A program made the position numbers and the translations under genes. The notes under the pieces are model-generated. The model worked only from the letters and a program-made list of their open reading frames with translations. It had not been told where the DNA came from and did no database searches. Positions 1-8,117 of a stretch of DNA of 59,496 bases are shown piece by piece. Within the stretch, counting starts at the first letter, position 1, and each line of letters opens with the position of its first letter. This stretch comes from Candidatus Scalindua sp. (lineage in GTDB: Bacteria > Planctomycetota > Brocadiia > Brocadiales > Scalinduaceae), in the NCBI GenBank assembly GCA_030748215.1, contig JASMMK010000004.1, positions 1-59,496 of the forward strand. The letters run 5' to 3'.

Positions 1-2
1 TA

Positions 3-116
3 ACAGCATTCTTAATGATCGCTGTCTCACTTCTGTACTTTATGAAAAGCATGTCCATCAAATGTGGATTATATCTGGTGTGGTATGTATTTTCTCATAT
101 GTATCCTTCTAATTAA
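3..116 (+). CDS. possible 3' end of a membrane protein cut by the window edge
   Basis: Frame 3 is open from the left edge to a TAA at 114-116. It reads as a hydrophobic stretch (AFLMIAVSLLYFM) followed by a short, partly aromatic tail, which looks like the last membrane segment of a truncated protein. Frame 2 is also open over the same stretch (to 110-112), so the choice of frame is uncertain. No function can be assigned. Confidence 0.2.
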   Translation, partial: TAFLMIAVSLLYFMKSMSIKCGLYLVWYVFSHMYPSN

Positions 117-314
117 ATTAATAGAATAATATGAAAACTGCTGTGTCACGGAATTATAAACCTACGGATACATTAAGTGCAAGTGGTTTTATGGCAAGTT
201 TGCTGCATGGTTGTGGCTTGGAAAGGGGAGGCGTGTGTTCCATTTTCCTTAATCCAATTATATAGATTTATACTAACTTTACAACTGGATCTGTTTTTGG
301 GGAACAGGTCAAGA

Positions 315-696
315 ATGATGAGCAATATTTTAATAGTAGATGATAGCCGAAATACATGTACTCTACTTAAAAGTTTTCTGGAAGAAATGAATCACAACGT
401 CCTCGTATCATATAACGAAAATGATGCCTTGAAAAAAATAATGTACTTAAAAAAACCGGATATCATAATACTTGATATTGTAATGAATGGGATAGGAGGA
501 ATGGAACTATTAAAAAAAAATAAGGACATTTGATAAAAGAGTTGGAATAATTATGATATCCGGCTTAACAAACGAAGCAATTTGTGCAGAGGCACTGGAA
601 AAAGGCGCAGACATGTACATAACAAAACCAGTTGACTTTTACCACTTAACCACTAACATACTCCCACATCTTATTAGAACAAAAGAACCAGCTTAA
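315..696 (+). pseudogene. single-domain response regulator (CheY-like receiver), frameshifted
   Basis: The start ATG at 315 gives ILIVDDSR, with the acidic pocket Asp9-Asp10 and phospho-acceptor Asp54 in the motif IILDIV. The frame ends at a TGA at 531-533. The rest of the receiver continues in the next frame to TAA at 694-696: the MISG segment (switch Ser/Thr position) and the conserved lysine in YITKP. The break coincides with a run of nine A at 512-520; eight A would restore a complete receiver of about 126 residues. No output domain follows, so an intact product would act through a partner protein. It may be a true pseudogene, a sequencing indel, or a slippage site. The domain call is secure; whether the gene works is not. 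Confidence 0.8.
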
Positions 697-878
697 TACA
701 CAATCAGTGTCAAATCTAATCCCTTGACAAAAAAACAATTCTTATCTTCACCAGAAATCTTCACTTTCTTTAATCCCTCAATTCTTAAATTCCTGCCTGT
801 CCGCCGAAGCTGTGTGGCGGGAATCTGTCTTTTATCCGTATTAATCTGCGTCCTATTATCTTTCCCTCTGCGCTCTTC

Positions 879-973
879 GCGTCTCTGCGGTGAACCCCCC
901 TCTTTTTTTTGTCTTTTTCGCTTCTAATAACTTTAGTCACTTTAGTTCACTTTAGACTTTAGCTCACTTATTT
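879..973 (+). repeat. dispersed intergenic repeat, copy 1
   Basis: Two blocks are shared with 3556-3676. The first is a 15-bp block with core GCGTCTCTGCGGTGA (879-893). The second is a 47-bp block (927-973) of tandem-like ACTTTAGTCACTTTAG units, 46/47 identical to 3630-3676. Open reading frames crossing it look like repeat noise rather than genes. The rest of 697-1226 is AT-rich and holds no convincing gene. Confidence 0.75.
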
Positions 974-1166
974 ATACTCCGCGCCATGGCACACTATTAC
1001 CCGTCACACTTTTGTGCAGTGGCGCACCATTCAGATAAAAACACTCTCTCTCATCATCTACAAGCACAATAGAAAAATATTTCTAAATCACATAAGTTAG
1101 TATCAATTAATGTATTAAGGCATCATAATACTTACTTGCAAAATCAAAAACTATTCACACATCTAT

Positions 1167-1182
1167 TTGGCATAAAACTTGT
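1167..1182 (+). promoter_or_regulatory. candidate promoter of the PilZ gene (sigma54-like or weak sigma70)
   Basis: TTGGCATAAAACTTGT resembles a sigma54 -24/-12 element (GG-N10-G, but GT instead of the invariant GC at -12). The same TTGGCA could instead be a sigma70 -35 with a poor -10 (TACTCA, 1189-1194) 16 nt further on. It lies about 45 nt upstream of the PilZ start. Confidence 0.25.
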
Positions 1183-1226
1183 ATCTAGTACTCATAATTA
1201 TTCTAGAACAAATAGGAGATTTTGCC

Positions 1227-1583
1227 GTGTATAAGCTTTCAGAACAGAGAAAACATGCAAGAATAACAAATCCATACATTACAAGATTCCGAGTTAATTC
1301 AAATGAGAATATGATTTATAAAGACTGGGATATGGTCGCTATAGTTAATTTGAGTGCTGGCGGTATTTTCTTTTATACCGTAGAGAAACTGCAGGTTGGT
1401 ACAATCCTGGATTTAAAAATAGGTTTTTCTTATACCCATCCTTCAATGATATGTATCGGAAGAATCATTCGCGCAAAACAGCACCTTGACACATCCATAA
1501 TTGGTTTCGCAATTCAATTCACAGAAATCGATAAACATGTAATAGAACTAATAAATGATACAGCTAAGAAAAACATTAAATAA
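1227..1583 (+). CDS. PilZ-domain protein (predicted c-di-GMP receptor)
   Basis: A PilZ-only protein of 118 residues. The c-di-GMP-binding signature is visible: RxxxR at residues 8-12 (RKHAR) and NxSxxG at 41-46 (NLSAGG). PilZ domains bind cyclic di-GMP and switch motility, polysaccharide or adhesion functions. No effector domain is fused, so it would act through a partner. I chose the GTG at 1227 because AGGAG at 1214-1218 sits 8 nt upstream and the RxxxR motif then falls at the N-terminus as usual for the family; an in-frame ATG at 1179 would add 16 unlikely residues. It follows a receiver-domain gene, so both may belong to signal transduction, but they are not closely linked. Confidence 0.85.
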   Translation: MYKLSEQRKHARITNPYITRFRVNSNENMIYKDWDMVAIVNLSAGGIFFYTVEKLQVGTILDLKIGFSYTHPSMICIGRIIRAKQHLDTSIIGFAIQFTEIDKHVIELINDTAKKNIK

Positions 1584-1892
1584 TCAATCTTCCCCTTGAC
1601 ATTCCATCTCTAAAGCACTTATTGATCATATCTGAAAACACTCTTTTTTAATGATACCAAGTATTTTACATGCCTGTTTAGTACCGGTTTTTGCCTTGTT
1701 GACCATTACATAATATGTGAAATAATACTGAGTATGTAGTCAGGATATAGAAGTCTACAACCTACGACATTAATTCCTTCAACAGAACTATCAAACTAAA
1801 GTAATGCCAGTTAAAGAGAATCGCTGTGATCTTTCCTGCTTAGGTATTTCCATGAACTAGAATTTAAAACAACGTTTGCCAGGTAGTTTCTC
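1584..1892. other. intergenic region without a recognisable gene
   Basis: AT-rich; no open frame with a credible start, no RNA gene and no clear terminator hairpin recognised. Confidence 0.5.
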
Positions 1893-2252
1893 ATGCTTAG
1901 TACATTCAATAAAAGAGCAGGCTCTATTCCATTAAGATTTGCTTTTGCTATCACATATACATTTGTAGTCTTGCCTTTTACCGTTGATTTATTCGACGAT
2001 CTTGTTTCTCCTTCATCCAACATTAAGCTTTTTAATATTGAGTACCTGTCACTAACGAAGATCCACAAATTCTTTCTTCCAATTTATTTATGCGCATTAG
2101 AATTTGCAAGCATTAAACTTGCTATCTCTTTTTGGGAATATAAACAGAAACCATTCAGGCATATTCTTATATTAACTCTTTTTTTCTATGCCAGTCATAC
2201 GCAATGTTCTCTACTTTTTATGATATCAGGGGTGTTAGCTATAAAGAATTAG
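1893..2252 (+). CDS. membrane protein, probable N-terminal part of a split gene
   Basis: 119 codons rich in hydrophobic segments: about residues 14-32 (FAFAITYTFVVLPF), 62-80 and 90-112. An upstream in-frame stop (1884-1886) forces the start to 1893 or later. The last ~20 residues and the stop overlap the start of the next frame (2204), whose first residues lack a membrane segment. I infer that both were one protein: an N-terminal multi-span region, a long coiled coil and a C-terminal membrane segment, broken by an indel near 2185-2210. A run of seven T at 2179-2185 is a likely place. Function unknown. Confidence 0.5.
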   Translation: MLSTFNKRAGSIPLRFAFAITYTFVVLPFTVDLFDDLVSPSSNIKLFNIEYLSLTKIHKFFLPIYLCALEFASIKLAISFWEYKQKPFRHILILTLFFYASHTQCSLLFMISGVLAIKN

Positions 2253-3490
2253 TTAACAAAGAAAATGCACAAATGAGGCAGGAGGGTAAAGTAAAACAGG
2301 TAAAATTGAGAGAAGAGGTAAATGAGGATTACTTTAAGGGCAAGGCTCAGATAATAAACCTTAGGATACAAAATCTTGAAAAGGAGTTGAACGAACATAA
2401 AGAACATGTTGCTCAACTGAAAAAAGAAAGAGTAGACAGCATAAATGATAGAAACAAAATACTGCAGGAGATGAACCAACTAGCTAACTTGTCCCAAAAG
2501 ATATCCGACACAAGTGGCACCTCCGAATTAAGACGTTTAAAAAAGCGAATAGATCAGTTAGATCGTAATATAAAGGATAATGACAAAAATATTCGCAACT
2601 GGAACAGTAAGCGCAGAGCCAGCAACAACGCAAATACAGATAAAATTATTGAAGAATTAAATACTCAAATAAAAAGATACGAAAAAGAGAAAGATGAAAA
2701 AAATAAAATATACAATAAATTATTAATTGCCTCAGGTAATAGAGACATAAAAGAGATCTTAAAGGAACAGAAACTCAATTTAAAAGATATTCTAAATAAG
2801 AACCATCGAGTAATTGAAGAAAAAGAGAGAAATATTGAAGGACTACGTACTCAAATCAGTGAAATATATGTAAAGATCAAGGAGCAACATGATAAACTAT
2901 TAGGAATACAACAAGATCAAGCTACAGACAATAACAGTGCTTTACTTCATTCTGAACGTGATATTTCCCCCAAAGCAGTATCAGAAAATCCCATCAATGT
3001 TAATAGTGAGAGTAAGATAGAATATATTGTTCAGAATCTTTTTACTATGGACTCAGCGTTTGCGTTGTCTTTTGTCATGCTGTTTCCAATATCAATTCTG
3101 GCAATAGGATTTGTACTGGCCAGGAAAGAAGGGGAAAAAGAGGCTACGGCCACCTCTTTTAATATCGAAAAAATACTTGAAAATGGAAGTATGCTTACAA
3201 ATGAACTGCAAGTTGGGTTTACGGAGATGCTTAAACCTTCTATTATGACTTATATTTCAGGACTAAAATTATCAAATGATTCTAACGTTTCCAGTATGGA
3301 ATTAAATGCCGTGTATGATAAAGCGATACAGGTTACTCAAGCTCTTTTTATAATTAGAGCACAGATTAATAATAGTAAACTCTCTGCAGATGCCAAGAGT
3401 AGTTTAGAAAGTTATATTAACAATCTGATTCAGGAACAGGAATATTCTATAAGAAAAAATTATAATGGAGATAAACAAGTGACCAACTAA
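2204..3490 (+). CDS. coiled-coil membrane protein, unknown function (probable C-terminal part of split gene)
   Basis: 428 residues. Residues ~25-240 are highly charged with heptad-like Leu/Ile spacing and many Lys/Glu, typical of a long coiled coil. A single hydrophobic segment lies at about 285-305 (FVMLFPISILAIGFVLA). The C-terminal ~110 residues are predicted helical and soluble. No enzymatic motif is seen. The ATG at 2204 lies inside the preceding membrane-protein frame and has no clear ribosome-binding site, which supports a single frameshifted gene from 1893. The layout resembles membrane-anchored structural proteins, but I do not recognise the family. Confidence 0.7.
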   Translation: MFSTFYDIRGVSYKELVNKENAQMRQEGKVKQVKLREEVNEDYFKGKAQIINLRIQNLEKELNEHKEHVAQLKKERVDSINDRNKILQEMNQLANLSQKISDTSGTSELRRLKKRIDQLDRNIKDNDKNIRNWNSKRRASNNANTDKIIEELNTQIKRYEKEKDEKNKIYNKLLIASGNRDIKEILKEQKLNLKDILNKNHRVIEEKERNIEGLRTQISEIYVKIKEQHDKLLGIQQDQATDNNSALLHSERDISPKAVSENPINVNSESKIEYIVQNLFTMDSAFALSFVMLFPISILAIGFVLARKEGEKEATATSFNIEKILENGSMLTNELQVGFTEMLKPSIMTYISGLKLSNDSNVSSMELNAVYDKAIQVTQALFIIRAQINNSKLSADAKSSLESYINNLIQEQEYSIRKNYNGDKQVTN

Positions 3491-3555
3491 GAATAAAAAT
3501 CTAGTGAAATAGAAAAACTACAATTTCCCAATCTTCCCTTTTTAAAATCCTTTAT

Positions 3556-3676
3556 GCGTCTCCGCGGTGATCCTCTTTTTCAATCGTAATTCGTAAATCC
3601 CAAATCGTAAGTCTTTCTTCTCGCCTCTTATAACTTTAGTCACTTTAGTTCACTTTAAACTTTAGCTCACTTATTT
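3556..3676 (+). repeat. dispersed intergenic repeat, copy 2
   Basis: The 15-bp core block lies at 3556-3570 (GCGTCTCCGCGGTGA) and the 47-bp block at 3630-3676. Both occur in the same order and orientation as in copy 1, but with a longer spacer. The rest of the 3491-3867 gap is AT-rich and holds no gene I can support. Confidence 0.75.
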
Positions 3677-3867
3677 TCATTTCGTAACACGTCACACTGT
3701 CGCCAACGCCATCTGAATTAACAGAAAACAGTTGAAAGCCTTAAGCCATTCTGGTATAAGGTGTGACGTTATATCAAGCTGTTATAAGAGCTGCAGAATA
3801 AGGCACACTCGATCAGCCATATTAACACCAGATTCTAGCTTTCTAACAAAATAACCGGGATATCAAT

Positions 3868-4893
3868 ATGCGCGTAGCAATGTATTACAATAACAGTGAC
3901 ATTAGAGTGGAAGAGATGCCAACTCCGAAGATTGGTAAAGGCGAGGTACTGTTTAAATCAATGGCCTGTGGTATCTGCGGCAGTGACGTAATGGAATGGT
4001 ATCGTATTCACAAAGCTCCACTCGTACTGGGACACGAGGCAACCGGTGAGATTGTTGAAGTAGGAGAGGATGTTAAACGATTCAAAAAGGGAGACAGGGT
4101 CTTTGTATCGCACCATGTTCCCTGTAATACGTGTCATTACTGTTTAAATGGTAACCACACTGTATGCGACTCCCTGCGCACCACTAATTTTGATCCCGGC
4201 GGTTTTGCTGAGTATGTACGTGTACCGGAAATTAATGTAGACAGAGGAATCTCTATTCTTCCTGATAATATGTCACTGGAAGATGGAACATTCATTGAAC
4301 CACTGGCTTGTGTGGTTCGTGGACAGAGAGTAGCCCGTATTGAACCCGGCCAGACTGTCGTTGTTATCGGCAGTGGAATGTCAGGACTTCTGCATATTTT
4401 ACTCGCACGATCACTGGGAGCCGGAAAGATAATTGCCACTGATGTAAGTGAATATCGTATGGAGATGGCAAGAAAGTTTGGAGCGGATTCTGTCATCTCT
4501 GCCCATGACGACCTGCCTTCACATCTACTCAAAGTGAGCAGTAACAGGCTTGCTGATCGTGTAATATTAACAGCCGGAGCAGACTCCGCTTTAGATACCG
4601 CTATGAAATCTGTAGATCGTGCAGGTACTATCCTTTACTTTGCACCGGGCGGTCCGGAGACTACTCTTAACGTACCGTTTAATGAGTTCTGGAAAAACTG
4701 TGTCACCTTAGTGCCAACGTACGGCGCCAGCCCACTTGACATAGAGGTGGCAATTGAGTTGATCAGTTCTCAGCGAGTTCCGGTGCAGGAGATGATTACT
4801 CATCGTTTAGGCCTGTCAGAAGCTGTACAGGGCTTTAAGCTGGTTACCGAAGCCAAAGAGTCTGTAAAAGTGATCATCGAACCTCACAAATGA
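3868..4893 (+). CDS. zinc-dependent medium-chain alcohol dehydrogenase (MDR superfamily)
   Basis: 341 residues, the usual length. The GroES-like N-terminal domain carries catalytic-zinc ligands Cys37 (GICGSD) and His56-Glu57 (GHEATGE). Structural-zinc ligands are Cys86, Cys89, Cys92 and Cys100. The Rossmann fold follows with GSGMSG near residue 164 and an acidic residue ending strand 2 (ATDVSE), suggesting NAD(H) preference. The closest groups by motif are sorbitol/threonine-type dehydrogenases, but the substrate cannot be read from sequence. It is followed by biotin ligase 57 nt downstream on the same strand, with no evident functional link. The ribosome-binding site is weak (GGGATATC region). 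Confidence 0.9.
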   Translation: MRVAMYYNNSDIRVEEMPTPKIGKGEVLFKSMACGICGSDVMEWYRIHKAPLVLGHEATGEIVEVGEDVKRFKKGDRVFVSHHVPCNTCHYCLNGNHTVCDSLRTTNFDPGGFAEYVRVPEINVDRGISILPDNMSLEDGTFIEPLACVVRGQRVARIEPGQTVVVIGSGMSGLLHILLARSLGAGKIIATDVSEYRMEMARKFGADSVISAHDDLPSHLLKVSSNRLADRVILTAGADSALDTAMKSVDRAGTILYFAPGGPETTLNVPFNEFWKNCVTLVPTYGASPLDIEVAIELISSQRVPVQEMITHRLGLSEAVQGFKLVTEAKESVKVIIEPHK

Positions 4894-4950
4894 GTTTCTA
4901 CTGACAAATACAACCTTCAAAGTTTCAAATAAATTTTTCCCATTAAACAG

Positions 4951-5772
4951 ATGAAACACGTTCGCTTATTTGCTGACAAGATTAAAGATAACCTGCGTAC
5001 AGATATTATAGGCAGGGAGATAGTTACGCTTGAGCGTACCGCATCTACAATGGACATTGCAAAGAAGATGCTCAAGGAGGGTGCAATAGAGGGAACCACT
5101 ATCTTTGTTGAAGAGCAGACTCAGGGAAGAGGACGATCAGGGAAAGAGTGGTTTTGCAAGAGCGGGAAAGGCTTGTTACTGACTGTTGTCTTAAGGCCGG
5201 TAATCCAACCGGAGAATTCGTATCTCTTGATGGTTATTACTGCAGTAGCTATCGTACAAACTATCAGGGACATGTATAAATTACCTGTTGATATTGACTG
5301 GCCTAACGACCTTGTAATTAATAATAAGAAATTGGGCGGAATTATTGTAGAGACACAGGACCATACCGAACAGTTAAGAGACTACATTGTAGGTATTGGA
5401 ATAAATGTCAATTCAAAAAAGCATGAACTTCCGGAACATATTGATCAACCTGCAACATCTCTTGCTATTGAAAAAGAGACACTTATAGATCGCACCAATT
5501 TTGCAAAGGCATTACTGCAAAACCTGGATTCATGGTACTTAATCCTAAAGGATGAACGCTACGAATATATTGTGGAGAAATGGCAGGAATTCTGCGTGAA
5601 CATAGGAAGAAGGGTCAGCGTACGTAATGCCAATAAAGAATATACAGGAATTTTTCTGGGAATCTCTAATATCGGAGAGTTGAAACTATTATTGGAGAAT
5701 GGATGTGAAAGAAAGTTTAAGGTTGAACATACTATTATGAATCACCATTCGCCATCTAGTTTTGTATCCTAG
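4951..5772 (+). CDS. birA: biotin--[acetyl-CoA-carboxylase] ligase
   Basis: It activates biotin to biotinyl-AMP and transfers it to the biotin carrier domain of carboxylases, supplying malonyl-CoA synthesis among others. The catalytic signature GRGRSG is at residues 59-64. The downstream KGLLLTVVLRP, WPNDL and KLGGI segments are also typical, followed by the small C-terminal domain. The N-terminus has only ~25 residues before the catalytic domain, so there is no helix-turn-helix: this is a monofunctional ligase, not the E. coli type repressor. Its stop region overlaps by 4 nt the end of the convergent gene at 5769. Confidence 0.93.
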   Translation: MKHVRLFADKIKDNLRTDIIGREIVTLERTASTMDIAKKMLKEGAIEGTTIFVEEQTQGRGRSGKEWFCKSGKGLLLTVVLRPVIQPENSYLLMVITAVAIVQTIRDMYKLPVDIDWPNDLVINNKKLGGIIVETQDHTEQLRDYIVGIGINVNSKKHELPEHIDQPATSLAIEKETLIDRTNFAKALLQNLDSWYLILKDERYEYIVEKWQEFCVNIGRRVSVRNANKEYTGIFLGISNIGELKLLLENGCERKFKVEHTIMNHHSPSSFVS

Positions 5773-6341
5773 TAGTCTATTACACCCGCATCAAGCTTCT
5801 TTTCTATACGTTCCAACTTCGTCTCCAATTTATTAATCTGTTTTGTCAGATCTTTATAGACTATGAAACCAAGAATCAGCAATAAGACTGTGTATACAAT
5901 TACAAATGCAGTTGCGGGGCTATCTTTTTGAGTTGTTTTACGAGATTTGGCATGGTGAGCATAGACATCTTTACCCAAAACAGCTTTTCGATTTGTCTCT
6001 GATATGTCACTGGGCTCAAAAGCTTCTTCTTCCTGCTGGAGATATGGTTCTATTATTTTATCGTAAGCCTTGCTTACCTGTGGTTTAGGTGTGACTGAGA
6101 CATCTATAGGTTCGTATGCTTTTGCTTCCTGCTTTACCTTCTTCTTTACTTCCTTTTCTGCTTCCTGCTTTACTTCCTGTTTAACACTTGTCTCTTCTTT
6201 AGCTACTACCGGGTCAGCCGGTTTTTCTTCCTGTTTCTTCTGGTCACCAATATCGCTCTTCTTATTTTCAGTGTCCTCTTTTTTATCATCCTTCTTTAAC
6301 CACTCAAATGGATCCGACCCAAGTACATTTTTTTTTGCCAC
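5769..6341 (-). CDS. Lys/Glu-rich membrane-anchored protein with C-terminal coiled coil
   Basis: 190 residues. Residues ~15-120 are low-complexity and dominated by Lys, Glu, Gln and Pro. A single membrane segment follows at about 145-167 (VIVYTVLLLILGFIVY), then a short heptad-like helix (INKLETKLERIEKKL). This makes it a tail-anchored or bitopic protein with a long disordered cytoplasmic arm. It lies 132 nt downstream of parA on the same strand, so it may be co-transcribed and could be a membrane partner of the ParA ATPase; that is inference from position. Family not recognised. Confidence 0.75.
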   Translation of the reverse strand: MAKKNVLGSDPFEWLKKDDKKEDTENKKSDIGDQKKQEEKPADPVVAKEETSVKQEVKQEAEKEVKKKVKQEAKAYEPIDVSVTPKPQVSKAYDKIIEPYLQQEEEAFEPSDISETNRKAVLGKDVYAHHAKSRKTTQKDSPATAFVIVYTVLLLILGFIVYKDLTKQINKLETKLERIEKKLDAGVIDY

Positions 6342-6473
6342 AAATCTTTCCTTTTAGCAACAAATATCACCAAAGTTCTATAATCTACAAACGAATACTG
6401 TTGGTTAAATCTACGGTTTGAAATTGTATTACAGGGAAGCACGTTCTCTAAATATTTGCATCGCCCATCCGGG

Positions 6474-7253
6474 TTACTTTTTTCTCTTCATGGACATTAT
6501 CTCTTTGGTCAATGCCACGTAGTCTTGAGCGCCATTAGAATCCGGAGCGTATTCTGTAACCGGCACACCGTGACTTGTCGATTCTGAAAGCTTAATATTT
6601 TTTCTAATGGTCGTGGAGAATACCTTATCTGAAAAATATTCTTTGATCTTATCAAGCACTGCCTGCCCCAGCTTTGTCCTGCTATCATGCATACAAGGTA
6701 TTATTCCTGTAATCTCTAACTTGCCGTTCAGCCGTTTCTTGATAACATCAAAAGTTTGTATCAGCTTACTTACACCCTGCAGAGCAAAGAACTCAGTCTG
6801 AAGAGGAATAAAAATTTCGTTGGCGACAGTAAGTGCGTTCAGGGTTAGAAGGCCTAAAGACGGTGGACAGTCAATTAAAACATAATCATAATCTTCTAAC
6901 ATCCCTTCAAGATAGAACTTAACGATTGTTTCACGCCCTACCGTGTTAACGAGTTCTACCTCTGCACTTGCAAGGTCAATGTCGGAAGGGATAATATCCA
7001 GATTAGGAAGAGATGACTTTATTAGTACATCAGAGACAGCCTTCTTACCGCACATAATCTCATAAATAGATGAATCTTTTCCCTGGACATTAATACCGAA
7101 ATGAATACTCAGATTGGCTTGAGGATCGAGGTCGATCAGAAGCACCTTTTTGCCAAGTGTGGCCAGGCATGCTCCGACATTTGCGGTAGAAGTTGTTTTC
7201 CCCACCCCGCCTTTTTGATTTATGAACGCAATACTACGCATCTTGCTCTTCAT
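6474..7253 (-). CDS. parA: ParA/Soj-family partitioning ATPase
   Basis: 259 residues. The deviant Walker A KGGVGKTT has the signature lysine at position 14. The Walker A' region (LIDLDPQAN) and Walker B (YVLIDCPPSLG) are present. ParA ATPases bind DNA non-specifically and move chromosomes, plasmids or protein clusters. No parB gene or parS-like site is seen next to it, so it may be an orphan ParA serving another cargo; the downstream neighbour is a membrane-anchored coiled-coil protein. Starts at 7253 or 7241 (second Met) are both possible. The following intergenic sequence up to the next operon carries only a candidate promoter. Confidence 0.9.
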   Translation of the reverse strand: MKSKMRSIAFINQKGGVGKTTSTANVGACLATLGKKVLLIDLDPQANLSIHFGINVQGKDSSIYEIMCGKKAVSDVLIKSSLPNLDIIPSDIDLASAEVELVNTVGRETIVKFYLEGMLEDYDYVLIDCPPSLGLLTLNALTVANEIFIPLQTEFFALQGVSKLIQTFDVIKKRLNGKLEITGIIPCMHDSRTKLGQAVLDKIKEYFSDKVFSTTIRKNIKLSESTSHGVPVTEYAPDSNGAQDYVALTKEIMSMKRKK

Positions 7254-7572
7254 TAATTTGTGCTTTTGTAGAAGATATCAGGATAATAGTGAAAAGTTTA
7301 TCCATACTAAGTATTGTTGTCAAGTATATTTAAATAAAAAACTATTACCAATTATAATAGAAAGTCCTATGACCTTAGAGACTTATACATTATTGCCTGC
7401 CATACGCGACTCCATTCCGCCGTTCTTCTCTACTGAACATACATCAAAAAGAGACACATTAACAACGTTTTTGGCACAGGTTTCAAATGCCATCAGTTTG
7501 GAATGAATATATACTATTGTTAACAGTAATCGTCCATACCTGTTAACAATGTAAATTGTCCTAAGATTGTTA

Positions 7573-7601
7573 TTGACATATTGATATAAGTTTGTTATTT
7601 T
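7573..7601 (+). promoter_or_regulatory. candidate sigma70 promoter for the ladderane-type operon
   Basis: TTGACA (7573-7578), 17-nt spacer, TATTTT (7596-7601). It would start transcription near 7608 and give a 5' leader of about 158 nt before the acyl carrier protein gene. Confidence 0.45.
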
Positions 7602-7752
7602 TTCCTTTTCGATAATTTTCATTTTATCGTAATCAAATACCATCAATACTTTTAGACCAATAATTTTTACAGAATGTAACTTCATAAATACCCGTTTAAA
7701 TAACTTTTTGACTGGTGTTTCGGGTTATGGTTAGATTTCTGGTTGTTTATTA

Positions 7753-7759
7753 GGGAGGT
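7753..7759 (+). promoter_or_regulatory. strong ribosome-binding site deciding a TTG start
   Basis: GGGAGGT lies 6 nt before the TTG at 7766. No ATG alternative fits the acyl carrier protein frame, so the TTG is the likely start. Confidence 0.75.
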
Positions 7760-7765
7760 AAGATA

Positions 7766-8017
7766 TTGTCTGTAGAGAACTTAGAGAAAGATATCACTGC
7801 TATTGTCGCTGAAGTAACCGAGCTGGATGAGACTGAAATATGGGAAAAAAGGGATGCTGATTTTTTTAAGGATCTGGAAATTGATTCCTTATTGGCATTG
7901 GAAATTCTTGCCCTTATAGAAAAGAAATTCAAGGTTCAAATTCCGGAAGAAAAACTCGTAGATATTACATCATTGAATGCAACAATTGAGATGACCAGGT
8001 CTACACTTGAAGGATAA
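7766..8017 (+). CDS. acyl carrier protein of the ladderane-type operon
   Basis: 83 residues, normal ACP length. It carries the growing acyl chain on a 4'-phosphopantetheine arm. The attachment site is Ser41 in DLEIDSLLALE. Compared with the canonical DLGxDSLDxVE motif, the Gly before the Asp is Glu and the residue after DSL is Leu rather than Asp/Thr, so helix 2, which partner enzymes read, is altered. It uses a TTG start with a strong ribosome-binding site. First gene of a six-gene operon with FabZ, two ketosynthases, a CrtI-like oxidoreductase and a radical SAM protein. It is probably a dedicated carrier rather than the housekeeping ACP; that is inference from context. Confidence 0.92.
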   Translation: MSVENLEKDITAIVAEVTELDETEIWEKRDADFFKDLEIDSLLALEILALIEKKFKVQIPEEKLVDITSLNATIEMTRSTLEG

Positions 8018-8117
8018 TAGATAAAGTTTTTAACGCTTCCTAATCATCTATTTGCCTATCCTCAAGCAACAAAGGCGGATGGGCAGTGACTACTATATAG
8101 AACGAAAGGTTATTTAT

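Larger units (their letters stand above)
7254..7765. other. intergenic region upstream of the ladderane-type operon
   Basis: About 510 nt, strongly AT-rich. It separates divergent parA (-) from the lipid operon (+). It holds the promoter candidate at 7573-7601 and the ribosome-binding site at 7753-7759. Open frames here lack family resemblance and good starts. Confidence 0.6.

Noticed and set aside
724..927. 67-codon open frame in the first intergenic repeat
   Set aside because: It translates the dispersed repeat (SSRLCGE-type text), with no ribosome-binding site; typical annotation noise.
1811..2068. 85-codon minus-strand open frame
   Set aside because: Antisense to the membrane protein gene with no start signal.
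7296..7310. DnaA-box-like TTTATCCATACT near parA
   Set aside because: Single imperfect match, no cluster, no dnaA or AT-rich unwinding arrangement; no support for an origin.
7383..7685. 100-codon minus-strand open frame upstream of the ACP gene
   Set aside because: AT-rich, no family resemblance, no ribosome-binding site, and it overlaps the likely operon promoter.
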